Assembly: GCA_030584105.1 (NCBI GenBank) | Contig: CP129491.1 | Coordinates: forward strand, 806,001 to 870,000 | DNA: 64,000 nucleotides | Direction of reading: 5' to 3' | DNA from: UTCHB3 sp002050155 | GTDB lineage: Bacteria > Bacteroidota > Ignavibacteria > Ignavibacteriales > Ignavibacteriaceae | Made by a program: the position numbers and the translations under genes | The notes under the pieces: generated by a model | Database searches by the model: none | What the model saw: the letters and a program-made list of their open reading frames with translations, nothing else | What the model was told of the DNA's origin: nothing | In this document: positions 9,489 through 17,753 of the stretch, piece by piece | How the letters are laid out: every line of letters begins with the position of its first letter | How positions within the stretch are numbered: position 1 is the first letter of the stretch

Positions 9489-10793
9489 TTGACAGCGGAA
9501 ATAATTCTTTTATCAGGTCTTATTTTGTGCTTTCTTCTTTCCGGGCTTTTCAGTGGTTCGGAAGTGGCACTCTTTGGAACTGACAAAATATTGATTAAAA
9601 GAGGGTTCGAAAACAACCCTCTTTTATCCCATTATCTGTTTTTTCTGATAGATTCACCAAAGCGGTTATTGGTAACAATTCTGCTTGGTAATAATTTAGT
9701 TAATACCTTAGCCTCAATTTTGGGCGTAGCAATCACCATAATTGTTGCTACCGAGATTTCGGTGAATGTTGAAACAGCAATAACCGTTCAGATCATTTCT
9801 CTGACAATTTTGGTGTTAATCTTCGGTGAAATCACACCCAAAGTCTTTGCGAGCAAAGACCCGATTCGGTTTATTCGTTGGTCGATTATCCCGTTATATT
9901 GGATAAGCATTTTTTTATATCCCGCTTCCGAGTTAATCAACGAGTTTGTAAACCTTACATTTGGTAAGCTCAAGCTTAAAAAAGGGAGAACTGCTATAGA
10001 TCAGGAAGAGATTTCGACTCTTGCAGATCTTGGGCACAAAGCGGGAACTTTGGCTGAGAAAGAACATGAGATAATTAAAGGGTTAATTTCTTACACCAAT
10101 GTTTCCGTTAAGGAAGTTATGCGCCCCAGGGTGGATATTGTTGCCGTACCTGTTGGCGCAAAATTGGATGAAGTTGCGCAAATAATCCTTAATGCGGGGC
10201 ACAGCAGGCTACCGGTGTTCAAAGATGACCTCGACCAAATAACCGGAATATTATACGCAAAAGACCTGCTTCCGATGATAAAGAATAAATTTTTGCGCAA
10301 TAAGGGTAATTTTAGTCCCGCTAAATTAGCACGAACTGCCTTTTTTGTTCCGGAAACTAAACTAATCAGTGAATTAATGCAGGAATTTCAGGAGAAGAAA
10401 TTTCACATGGCGATAGTGATCGATGAGTATGGCGGCACTTCAGGATTGATTACATTAGAGGATATTTTAGAGGAAATTCTTGGCGAGATTATTGATGAAT
10501 CGGATAAAGAAGAGCCGGCAGTAAACCCTTTAGGCACAGGCGCTTTTCTTGTAAACGGTGAATTGGAAATTGAAGAGTTAGAAGATTTGATGAAAGTTAA
10601 ATTTGAAAATATACCGGAGGATGTGCAAACCGTGAGCGGTTTAATATTGGAAAAAGCGGGCAAAATACCGGGCAAAGATTATTCGGTTGAAATTGATAAT
10701 GTCTCTTTTCGCGTTACAAAGGTTGAAAGGAACCGAATCAGGCAAATTGTGGTTGCGAAAGTGAACAGACCCGATGCGGAAAAATTGGTTTGA
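9489..10793 (+). CDS. HlyC/CorC-family membrane protein (DUF21, CBS pair, CorC domain)
   Basis: 434 aa. The N-terminal DUF21 domain has about four membrane segments (within residues 1-165), then a cytoplasmic CBS pair (about 195-325, with MRPRVDIVAVP and IDEYGGTSGLITLEDILEEILGEI-type sequence) and a C-terminal CorC_HlyC domain. This architecture is tied to magnesium/cobalt efflux or membrane maintenance; the hemolysin name is historical. The start is TTG at 9489, 15 bp after ssb. A good ribosome site is not evident. Confidence 0.87.
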   Translation: MTAEIILLSGLILCFLLSGLFSGSEVALFGTDKILIKRGFENNPLLSHYLFFLIDSPKRLLVTILLGNNLVNTLASILGVAITIIVATEISVNVETAITVQIISLTILVLIFGEITPKVFASKDPIRFIRWSIIPLYWISIFLYPASELINEFVNLTFGKLKLKKGRTAIDQEEISTLADLGHKAGTLAEKEHEIIKGLISYTNVSVKEVMRPRVDIVAVPVGAKLDEVAQIILNAGHSRLPVFKDDLDQITGILYAKDLLPMIKNKFLRNKGNFSPAKLARTAFFVPETKLISELMQEFQEKKFHMAIVIDEYGGTSGLITLEDILEEILGEIIDESDKEEPAVNPLGTGAFLVNGELEIEELEDLMKVKFENIPEDVQTVSGLILEKAGKIPGKDYSVEIDNVSFRVTKVERNRIRQIVVAKVNRPDAEKLV

Positions 10794-10852
10794 TATACTA
10801 ATTTTTTAGTATTTTAAGATTTTAATAAATGATTAAGATAAATGTTAACTGA

Positions 10853-11788
10853 ATGAACGATCAAAAGAAAACGGAACTTAGAGTAGGGTTAACCGTGATA
10901 ATGGGCATTATCGTGTTGCTCTGGGTTATTGGTTGGTCGAAAAATCTCTCATTTGGCGGCGCGGAAAACAAAGTTACGGTTGAGTTTCAAAATGTTTCCG
11001 GGTTAGAAGTTGGCGATGATGTTACTATGAACGGCGTGCGTAAAGGGTTTGTTGACGCAATTACGGTGAAAGAGGGCGCTGTTTTGGTGGAGCTTCAGTT
11101 GGATAATGATGTACGCATTCCCGTTGGCTCAAGATTTTTTGTCAGCATGATGGATTTAATGGGCGGAAAAAAGATTGAAATTAAAACCACAGCTGGGAAA
11201 GATTTTATCGACCTTACAAAGTTGCAAAAAGGTGAGTTTCAGTTCGATGTGCCGGAGGTGATGGGTTTCGTCGGCGATGTAGGCAAAGATATACCGGCAA
11301 TTCTTGGGAAAATAGATACTGCATTAAATGCAATCAATTCATACTTGGGGGATAATGATATGAAAAGGGACTTAAAATCAGGCATGAAAGACCTTGCCGG
11401 CTTAGCGAAAGAAGCCCGAGAAATGCTTCGGCTGCAAAGGGACCAAATTGATTATTTGATTAAAAGCGGCATTTTACTAACTAAAAATGCGGACTCACTA
11501 ACTTCCACGGCTTCTGCTTTTGTAAAAAACAATCAGGACTCCGTAACTGCCGCAATTTCTTCTCTGAATAGTTTGCTTAACCGGTCGGATAAATTAATCG
11601 TAAAATTAGACGGTTTAGTTGATGAAACCTTATCAGGGAAAAATAACCTCGGGAAAATTTTATATGATGACAGTACTTACGCTGAGATGCAGAAAACATT
11701 AAAAGACGCCCGGGATCTCTTGGATCTTATCAAAAAACAGTTGAAAAATGAGGGTATTAATGTCCGTGCCAGAATCGAATTATTTTAG
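10853..11788 (+). CDS. MCE/MlaD-family lipid-transport protein
   Basis: 311 aa with one N-terminal membrane helix (about residues 13-28) and an MCE domain (about 37-115, with VEFQNVSGLEVGDDVTMNGVRKG). The C-terminal half is helical. MCE proteins bind lipids in the periplasm and form part of Mla-type phospholipid transport between the membranes. The partner ABC permease and ATPase genes are not next to it here. The following ggt gene overlaps its last 41 bp in another frame. Confidence 0.85.
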   Translation: MNDQKKTELRVGLTVIMGIIVLLWVIGWSKNLSFGGAENKVTVEFQNVSGLEVGDDVTMNGVRKGFVDAITVKEGAVLVELQLDNDVRIPVGSRFFVSMMDLMGGKKIEIKTTAGKDFIDLTKLQKGEFQFDVPEVMGFVGDVGKDIPAILGKIDTALNAINSYLGDNDMKRDLKSGMKDLAGLAKEAREMLRLQRDQIDYLIKSGILLTKNADSLTSTASAFVKNNQDSVTAAISSLNSLLNRSDKLIVKLDGLVDETLSGKNNLGKILYDDSTYAEMQKTLKDARDLLDLIKKQLKNEGINVRARIELF

Positions 11789-13481
11789 CTGCCGTAAACT
11801 TTTATATTCTTTATTTTTTGTTTTACTAATAATTTTTAGCGTCAATCTTCGGGCGCAAACTACCAAGTACGAAGGGATGGTTGTTTCGGCCGATTCAATT
11901 GCAACGGAAGTGGGTGTTCAGATATTAAAAGAGGGGGGTAATGCCGTTGATGCAGCCGTTGCAGTGGGGTTTGCACTTGCCGTAACTTATCCGGTTGCAG
12001 GTAATATCGGAGGGGGTGGGTTCATGGTTTTAAGAACCGCCAGTGGGGAAGAGATAACTATTGACTATAGAGAAAAAGCCCCAGCAGCCGCAACGCGGGA
12101 TATGTATTTAGATGAACAGGGCGAGGTTAACCACGAACTTGCAACAGAAGGCATTTTATCAGCAGGTGTGCCCGGTAGTGTTTACGGTATGTTAGAAATG
12201 CTTAAAAAATACGGTACAATGCCACGGGAAAAAGTGATAGCGCCCGCAATTAAATTGGCGCGTGAAGGGTTTGCTTTGCCTGTTTCCACCGCCCATTCAT
12301 TTGAAAAATATTACGAAACCTTTCTTAAATATCCTTCAACTTCCGCTATTTTTACAAAAGATGGTGAATTGTTTCAACCGGGTGATATATTTAAACAAAC
12401 TGATCTTGCTAATACATTGGAAAGGATCAGTAAATTTGGTATTGAGGGATTTTATGAGGGTGAAACTGCCGATCTTATCGTTAAACAGATGCAAACTTCT
12501 TCAAGTGGAATTATAACGAAAGAAGATTTAGCCGGTTATAGAGCGATTGAACGCAAACCTGTGATTGGTAATTACAGGGGTTATAAGATAATTTCAATGG
12601 CGCCGCCAAGCTCCGGAGGTGTTGCACTAATTGAAATGCTCAATATTTTGGAAAATCATGATCTAAAATCTTACGGGCATAACTCACCTGAATATATTCG
12701 TATTTTAGCGGAAACAATGCGCAGAGCTTACGCCGACCGTTCGAAATATCTCGGAGACCCCGATTTTTATGATATTCCGGTTGAGGAACTTACATCGAAA
12801 GAATATGGAAAGCAACTTTTTAATGAAATCGGGGATAGGGTTACTCCTTCGGAAGAAGTTGAACCCGGGTTGACTAATTTTTTTGAAAGCAGTGAGACTA
12901 CTCATTACTCTATCTTAGATAGCAGCGGAAATGCGGTAAGTGTAACAACTACAATAAATTCCGGCTATGGCTCTAAAGTTGTGGTTAAAGGAGCAGGGTT
13001 CTTTTTAAACAACGAGATGGATGATTTTTCAGCCAAACCCGGTGTACCGAATCAATTCGGCTTACTGGGGAATGAAGCCAACTCAATCCAGCCGGGTAAA
13101 AGAATGCTCAGTTCGATGACACCAACCATTGTTCTGAAAGATGGCAAGCCCTTTTTGATTGTGGGTACCCCGGGTGGTTCAACCATTATAACCTCTGTTT
13201 TACAGGTTATTCTTAACGCAATTGATTTTGATATGGATGTTGAACGCGCGGTTAACACGCCTTTTATCCATCATCAATGGTACCCGGAAGTAATTTCCGT
13301 TGAAACAGGTGCAATAACCGAAGAAACGGCTGAAAAGTTGATTGAAATGGGGTATCACCTGACTGATATAGAATTTTTGGGGCTTATGGAAGCGATTAGG
13401 ATTGACCCCGCTACCGGAAAAGTAACAGGTGCTTCAGATCGGGCGGGAGCCGGACTTGCAAAAGGAGTTTCTGAAAAATGA
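11748..13481 (+). CDS. ggt: Gamma-glutamyltransferase
   Basis: 577 aa Ntn hydrolase that cleaves glutathione and gamma-glutamyl peptides in the periplasm. A signal segment (about residues 15-38, LYSLFFVLLIIFSVNLRAQ) precedes the catalytic chain. The autoprocessing nucleophile is the second Thr of ETTHYS (T385), which splits the precursor into large and small subunits; the small-subunit motif PGKRMLSSMTPT is also present. The start may be ATG 11748 or ATG 11760 in the same frame; either overlaps the MCE gene by about 30-40 bp. The stop overlaps acpS by 4 bp. Confidence 0.92.
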   Translation: MRVLMSVPESNYFSCRKLLYSLFFVLLIIFSVNLRAQTTKYEGMVVSADSIATEVGVQILKEGGNAVDAAVAVGFALAVTYPVAGNIGGGGFMVLRTASGEEITIDYREKAPAAATRDMYLDEQGEVNHELATEGILSAGVPGSVYGMLEMLKKYGTMPREKVIAPAIKLAREGFALPVSTAHSFEKYYETFLKYPSTSAIFTKDGELFQPGDIFKQTDLANTLERISKFGIEGFYEGETADLIVKQMQTSSSGIITKEDLAGYRAIERKPVIGNYRGYKIISMAPPSSGGVALIEMLNILENHDLKSYGHNSPEYIRILAETMRRAYADRSKYLGDPDFYDIPVEELTSKEYGKQLFNEIGDRVTPSEEVEPGLTNFFESSETTHYSILDSSGNAVSVTTTINSGYGSKVVVKGAGFFLNNEMDDFSAKPGVPNQFGLLGNEANSIQPGKRMLSSMTPTIVLKDGKPFLIVGTPGGSTIITSVLQVILNAIDFDMDVERAVNTPFIHHQWYPEVISVETGAITEETAEKLIEMGYHLTDIEFLGLMEAIRIDPATGKVTGASDRAGAGLAKGVSEK

Positions 13482-13852
13482 TTGTAGGCATCGGTGTTGA
13501 TATTATAGAGATTGACCGGATACAAAAATCAATTGAAACCTACGGTGATAAATTTTTGGAGAAAATTTACACCCCCACCGAGGTTGAATATTGCTCGACT
13601 AAAGGTGATAAATACAGACGATACGCCGCTCGTTTCGCAATAAAAGAAGCGGTTTATAAAGCCGTTATGAAATATGACCCAACAGTGGCGTGGCAGGATA
13701 TTTCAGTAAAAAATGAAAGCGACGGAGCGCCTCTTCTGGAGGATTTGCCCAAAATAGCCCGGATTCGTGCTCAAGGTGTTACAATTCACATATCGTTAAG
13801 TCATTCGAACAACTATGCAGTTGCGACTGCAGTAGCTGAAAAAATGGTATAA
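13478..13852 (+). CDS. acpS: Holo-[acyl-carrier-protein] synthase
   Basis: 124 aa, normal size for AcpS. It transfers 4'-phosphopantetheine from CoA to acyl carrier protein. The N-terminal GVDIIEIDRI carries the metal-binding Asp, and RRYAARFAIKEAVYKA carries the catalytic Glu. The start ATG overlaps the ggt stop (ATGA), so it is translationally coupled. It links this segment to fatty acid synthesis. Confidence 0.93.
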   Translation: MIVGIGVDIIEIDRIQKSIETYGDKFLEKIYTPTEVEYCSTKGDKYRRYAARFAIKEAVYKAVMKYDPTVAWQDISVKNESDGAPLLEDLPKIARIRAQGVTIHISLSHSNNYAVATAVAEKMV

Positions 13853-13953
13853 TAAACTCATTGAAAAATATTATTGTTACTAATTCAAAAAACGGAGTTT
13901 CTTAATTCAGCTTTCAGAAAAATCACTCACCGTTATATAACACTTTTGTTCTT

Positions 13954-14436
13954 GTGCTTAACCAAAGTTACGAGCCACTTGCGGTTTGTAATGTTAAGCG
14001 TGCTTTCGACATGGTTTACCTTGGCAAGGCAGACCCCGTTTTGGAGGACGATCAAAAGTTCATCAGAAGTATCAGGAAAAATTTCCGGTACCCCGTTGTT
14101 ATTAGGCTCAGAAGGTATATTCATGTACCGTACCGGCAGGTTATTTTAACCAGAAAAAATATTTTACGACGCGACTCACACCGCTGCGCCTATTGCGGAA
14201 AGAGCAATATTCCGCTTACGATCGATCACATAATTCCTCGCTCAAAAGGAGGTGAAAACAGCTGGGAAAACCTGATTTCTGCCTGCCCGAAGTGTAACAG
14301 TAAAAAAGGGGATCGCACGCCTGCAGAAGCCGGTATGACCCTCAAATTTCGCCCTTATGCGCCAAATAGCTTGTTTTTTATTAAATTTACAGTTGGCATT
14401 TTCGATAATCGTTGGAAGCCGTTTCTGTTCCACTAA
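13954..14436 (+). CDS. HNH endonuclease-domain protein
   Basis: 160 aa from GTG 13954. The HNH/zinc module is in the C-terminal half: CAYCGKSNIPLTIDHIIPRS with a second C-x2-C pair (CPKCN) and the asparagine of GGENSWENL. The N-terminal region (VLNQSYEPLAVCNV) matches a widespread HNH family encoded near housekeeping genes. The frame continues upstream as YNTFVLVLNQSYEP without any start codon, and a second frame just before it reads QLSEKSLTV after a CGGAG at 13893-13897. The real start is therefore probably upstream, broken by one extra base near 13935. The DNA substrate is unknown. Confidence 0.8.
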   Translation: MLNQSYEPLAVCNVKRAFDMVYLGKADPVLEDDQKFIRSIRKNFRYPVVIRLRRYIHVPYRQVILTRKNILRRDSHRCAYCGKSNIPLTIDHIIPRSKGGENSWENLISACPKCNSKKGDRTPAEAGMTLKFRPYAPNSLFFIKFTVGIFDNRWKPFLFH

Positions 14437-14448
14437 GGTAAATTTTAA

Positions 14449-15429
14449 ATGATGAAGAAAAGAATTTTAAGCGGGATGCGCCCGACCGGTAAATTGCATC
14501 TTGGGCACTATACAGGTGCACTTGAAAACTGGGTTAAAATGCAGGATGAGTATGAAAACTTTCACCTCGTTGCCGACTATCATGTTCTGACTACAAAATT
14601 AGACACTTCTGATATATACAATGACTCGATTGAAATGGTAATCGACTGGTTAGCGGTTGGGTTAGATCCGAAAAAGGTGAAGATTTTCAGGCAGTCGCAG
14701 ATTAAAGAGCACACCGAACTGTTTTTAATTCTTGCTATGTTGATTACAACCAGCAGATTGGAAAGGAACCCCTCACTTAAAGAGCAGGTTCGTGACCTGA
14801 ATATTCAACATGTTGTTTACGGGCATCTGGGCTATCCCGTACTGCAGGCTGCTGATATTCTTATTTACAAAGGTGAATTGGTGCCCGTGGGTGAGGATCA
14901 GGTGCCGCATGTGGAGATTACCCGGGAAATCGCACGGAAATTCAACTCACATTTTGGCGATGTGTTTCCTGAACCGGAGCCTCTTCTGACAGTTTTTGCC
15001 CGCTTGGCCGGATTGGACGGCAAAGCGAAAATGAGTAAATCTCTCGGTAATGCAATTTTGCTCTCAGATGAGCCGGAAATTGTAAAGCAAAAAATGCGCA
15101 AAGCCGTTACTGACCCTCTAAAGATCCACAAAAACGATCCGGGCCGCCCGGAGGTGTGTGTAGTATATTCGTACCACCAAAAGTTTAACACTGAAGAGAG
15201 TGACCAGATTGCCGCGGATTGCAGAAGTGGTAAGCTCGGTTGTGTGGAATGCAAACTTCGGGCTTCGGCAAAAATTTCCGCATTCCTTGAGCCGATTATC
15301 GAGAAAAGAAAAAAATATGAAGCCGACATTTCTTTAGTTCTGGATGTGATCGATAAAGGAGAAAGAGCCGCCAGAAAAGTGGCAGTGGAAACGATGACTG
15401 AAGTAAGAACCAACATGAAGATAGGCTAA
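14449..15429 (+). CDS. trpS: Tryptophanyl-tRNA synthetase
   Basis: 326 aa class I synthetase that charges tRNA-Trp. The HIGH signature appears as MRPTGKLHLGHYTGAL near the N terminus and KMSKS as KAKMSKSLGNAI. The length and gapped Rossmann layout fit bacterial TrpRS. Its TAA is followed directly by the ATG of scpA, so the two are cotranscribed. Confidence 0.95.
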   Translation: MMKKRILSGMRPTGKLHLGHYTGALENWVKMQDEYENFHLVADYHVLTTKLDTSDIYNDSIEMVIDWLAVGLDPKKVKIFRQSQIKEHTELFLILAMLITTSRLERNPSLKEQVRDLNIQHVVYGHLGYPVLQAADILIYKGELVPVGEDQVPHVEITREIARKFNSHFGDVFPEPEPLLTVFARLAGLDGKAKMSKSLGNAILLSDEPEIVKQKMRKAVTDPLKIHKNDPGRPEVCVVYSYHQKFNTEESDQIAADCRSGKLGCVECKLRASAKISAFLEPIIEKRKKYEADISLVLDVIDKGERAARKVAVETMTEVRTNMKIG

Positions 15430-16146
15430 ATGTTCAAAATCAAACTCAATTCGTTTGAGGGCCCGTTAGACCTCTTGCTTTTCTTCATCAAACGAGATGA
15501 GTTGGATATTTACGATATTTCCATTTCGCACATAACCAACGAATACCTTAAATATTTGGAACTGATTAAGATATTAGACCTCGAGCAGGCGGGGGATTTT
15601 ATTCTCTTGGCTTCAAAGTTGATGCACATTAAGGTCAGGATGTTGCTACCGAGGGAAATTGACGAGCAGGGGCAGGAAATAGACCCACGAGCTGAATTGG
15701 TGCAGCAGTTGCTTGAATACCGCAGATATAAAGAAATGGCTGAGGAATTTTCATTTTTTGAGTCAGAGCAACGAAAAATATCGTACCGCGGGAACTATAA
15801 CCTTGATGAAAAGTCAAATTTTGATGATACAGAGTTGCTGTTAAAAAACATTACCGTGTATGATCTTGCTAAAGCTTTTGCAAGGGTTATTTCGAACCTG
15901 AAACCTGAGCCGGTACACCAGATTAAGCAAATTGCGGTTACGGTGGAAGAACAGATGGAATTTATAAAAAACAGGTTGTTAACCGATAAAAAGGTGGTTT
16001 TTACGAGCCTTGTTGAAACTATAAAAACCAAAATACAGTTGATATTTACATTCATAGCCCTTTTGGAAATGGTGAAAATGCACATCGTTGGCGTTAGCGA
16101 GTCTGAAAGTTTTAACGACTTTGTGATTTACTCAATTGAAAATTGA
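15430..16146 (+). CDS. scpA: Segregation and condensation protein A (kleisin)
   Basis: 238 aa kleisin subunit that bridges the heads of the SMC dimer in chromosome condensation. It has the conserved N-terminal FEGPLDLLLFFIKRDELDIYDI and the helical body ASKLMHIKVRMLLPRE. The C-terminal winged-helix half includes FTFIALLEMVKMH. The start immediately follows the trpS stop. Its 3' end leads straight into a 45-bp tandem repeat before scpB. The final coding bases (GAAAATTGATGA then GAGAGAGCAAGA) resemble the repeat unit, so the array may have grown from this junction. Confidence 0.94.
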   Translation: MFKIKLNSFEGPLDLLLFFIKRDELDIYDISISHITNEYLKYLELIKILDLEQAGDFILLASKLMHIKVRMLLPREIDEQGQEIDPRAELVQQLLEYRRYKEMAEEFSFFESEQRKISYRGNYNLDEKSNFDDTELLLKNITVYDLAKAFARVISNLKPEPVHQIKQIAVTVEEQMEFIKNRLLTDKKVVFTSLVETIKTKIQLIFTFIALLEMVKMHIVGVSESESFNDFVIYSIEN

Positions 16147-16164
16147 TGATTGGAGAGAGCAAGA

Positions 16165-16194
16165 ATGAAGAATTTAACAGTGCAAAATGGTTGA
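16165..16194 (+). CDS. Possible micro-ORF, copy 1 (MKNLTVQNG)
   Basis: Nine codons plus TGA, 18 bp after the scpA stop, with GGAGAGAG 7-14 bp upstream. Identical in sequence to copy 3. There is no proof that it is translated. Confidence 0.3.
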   Translation: MKNLTVQNG

Positions 16195-16209
16195 CCGGAG
16201 GGAGCAAGA

Positions 16210-16239
16210 ATGAAAAATTTCACGGTACAAAACGGATGA
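16210..16239 (+). CDS. Possible micro-ORF, copy 2 (MKNFTVQNG)
   Basis: Differs from copies 1 and 3 at six bases, all at third codon positions. Five changes are silent and one gives Leu to Phe. GGAGGG precedes it by about 6 bp, the best ribosome site of the set. This pattern is the main reason to take the micro-ORFs seriously. Confidence 0.35.
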   Translation: MKNFTVQNG

Positions 16240-16254
16240 CCGGGCAGAGCAAGA

Positions 16255-16284
16255 ATGAAGAATTTAACAGTGCAAAATGGTTGA
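16255..16284 (+). CDS. Possible micro-ORF, copy 3 (MKNLTVQNG)
   Basis: Same peptide and bases as copy 1. It ends 15 bp before the scpB start codon and has the same upstream 15 bases as scpB, so ribosomes could re-initiate on scpB. Confidence 0.3.
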   Translation: MKNLTVQNG

Positions 16285-16299
16285 CCGGGCAGAGCAAGA

Positions 16300-16935
16300 A
16301 TGACAGATGAAACTTATTTACCCGTAATTGAAGGGTTAATATTCGCTTCCGAAGACCCAATAACTGCTGATGAGATTCTTCGGGCAATAATTGTTATTGA
16401 TGGTGATTCTGTTGAAATAACAAAAGATGATATTATAAAGAGCGTAGAGCTAATAAACACAAAGTATGAATCAGAACTCTATCCTTTTAAGATAATGAAT
16501 ATTGCCGGCGGTTACAGTTTCGCCACAAAGCCGGAGCTTAGCAAATATCTGGGGTACCTTAACTCTGAAAAAATAAAGCGGCGGCTTTCCCAGGCGTCTT
16601 TGGAAACGCTTTCGATTATTGCCTACAGGCAGCCCGTTACAAAGCCGGATATCGAATCAATCAGAGGTGTAAACTCTGACTATATTTTAAGCACTTTATT
16701 GGATAAAAAGCTTATTACTATAGTCGGAAGAGCTGAAAGTGTCGGCAGGCCGTTGCTTTACGGCACAACAGACGATTTCTTGAAATATTTCGGGTTGAAT
16801 AAAATTACCGACTTACCCAAACCCCGTGAAATTGACGAACTAATGCAGGATGAAGATTTCTTGGAGCAAAAAAGAAAACTTTTAATTCAGGATATTGAAG
16901 AAACGATTGAATTTGAACTTGGTGATGATAATTAA
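16300..16935 (+). CDS. scpB: Segregation and condensation protein B
   Basis: 211 aa ScpB, the winged-helix dimer that regulates the SMC-ScpA complex. It has the family signatures EGLIFASEDPI near the N terminus, LSQASLETLSIIAYRQPVTKPDIESIRGVNSD in the middle, and VGRAESVGRPLLYGTTDDFLKYFGL. The start ATG 16300 lies in the fourth unit of the 45-bp repeat, so its expression may be affected by the upstream micro-ORFs. The scpA-scpB-rluB order is widely conserved. Confidence 0.94.
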   Translation: MTDETYLPVIEGLIFASEDPITADEILRAIIVIDGDSVEITKDDIIKSVELINTKYESELYPFKIMNIAGGYSFATKPELSKYLGYLNSEKIKRRLSQASLETLSIIAYRQPVTKPDIESIRGVNSDYILSTLLDKKLITIVGRAESVGRPLLYGTTDDFLKYFGLNKITDLPKPREIDELMQDEDFLEQKRKLLIQDIEETIEFELGDDN

Positions 16936-17033
16936 ATAACGGTAATAAACGGTTAACTACAGATAACAGATAATTAAGCGATAAGTAAACGATGATAATT
17001 CGAAGACGATAATCAGGAAATGACAACAAAGCG

Positions 17034-17753
17034 ATGTCGGAAAAAATAAGGATAAACAGATATTTAGCGATGGCAGGTGTCACCAGCCGAAGGAAAGCAG
17101 AAGAATATATTCTGAGCGGCAGGGTTGAACTCAATGGTGAAATCGTGCTTTCCCTCGCTACTCTTGTTGACCCTTCAATTGATGAAATAGCGTTAGATGG
17201 AGAGACACTTCGTTCTGAAGAAAAGGTTTACTTCGTCCTGAATAAACCCACAGGGTACATTACCTCCGTTTCCGACGATAAAAACCGCCCCACAGTTATT
17301 GATTTGATTAAAACTAATAAACGGATTTTTCCGGTTGGGAGGTTAGATTACGATACCACAGGTGTTTTATTGTTAAGCAACGATGGAGATTTTGCGAATG
17401 CACTTTTACACCCTTCGAACAAGGTAATGAGAACTTACGAAGTAAAGTTGGATAAACCGTTTGAAAACAATCATTTAGAACCGCTGCTTAAAGGAATTTC
17501 TATCGAAGGTGGAAAAGGTAAATTCCACTCCGTAAAAATTGATAAAAAGAACCCTCGCTTTGTGACGGTGGAATGCACTGAAGGACGGAATCTTTTTGTG
17601 AAAAGAATGTTCCGGAAAGTGGGGTATTATGTTGAAAAACTGCACCGCAGCAAATTTGCAGGTTTTACTGTTGAAGGATTAAAGTACGGCGCCTGGAAGA
17701 ATATCAGCCGACAAGAGATACAAAATGCACTCAAGAAATACAATCACCTTTAG
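17034..17753 (+). CDS. rluB: 23S rRNA pseudouridine synthase, RluB/RsuA family
   Basis: 239 aa. An N-terminal S4 RNA-binding domain (IRINRYLAMAGVTSRRKAEEYI) is followed by the pseudouridine synthase domain with GRLDYDTTGVLLLSNDG, whose catalytic aspartate is D105. It probably makes a pseudouridine in helix 80-93 of 23S rRNA (the RluB site), inferred from the scpA-scpB-rluB context; RluE or RluF activity cannot be excluded. The 98 bp before it are AT-rich with short imperfect repeats. Its 3' end overlaps dacB by 29 bp. Confidence 0.85.
   Translation: MSEKIRINRYLAMAGVTSRRKAEEYILSGRVELNGEIVLSLATLVDPSIDEIALDGETLRSEEKVYFVLNKPTGYITSVSDDKNRPTVIDLIKTNKRIFPVGRLDYDTTGVLLLSNDGDFANALLHPSNKVMRTYEVKLDKPFENNHLEPLLKGISIEGGKGKFHSVKIDKKNPRFVTVECTEGRNLFVKRMFRKVGYYVEKLHRSKFAGFTVEGLKYGAWKNISRQEIQNALKKYNHL

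Larger units (their letters stand above)
16151..16302 (+). repeat. 45-bp tandem repeat with micro-ORFs ahead of scpB
   Basis: GAGCAAGAATG recurs exactly every 45 bp, with ATGs at 16165, 16210, 16255 and 16300. The first three ATGs each open a nine-codon ORF ending in TGA; the fourth is the start codon of scpB. The 15 bp before each ATG act as a shared translation start region (CCGGAGGGAGCAAGA or CCGGGCAGAGCAAGA). The unit is a multiple of three, so all copies lie in the scpA/scpB frame. Confidence 0.9.

Noticed and set aside
14898..15416. 172-aa open frame on the minus strand
   Set aside because: It is the shadow of trpS, whose motifs are unambiguous on the plus strand.
16151..16302. Possible CRISPR array from the 45-bp repeats
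   Set aside because: Units abut with no unique spacers, only about 3.4 copies, and no cas genes nearby.
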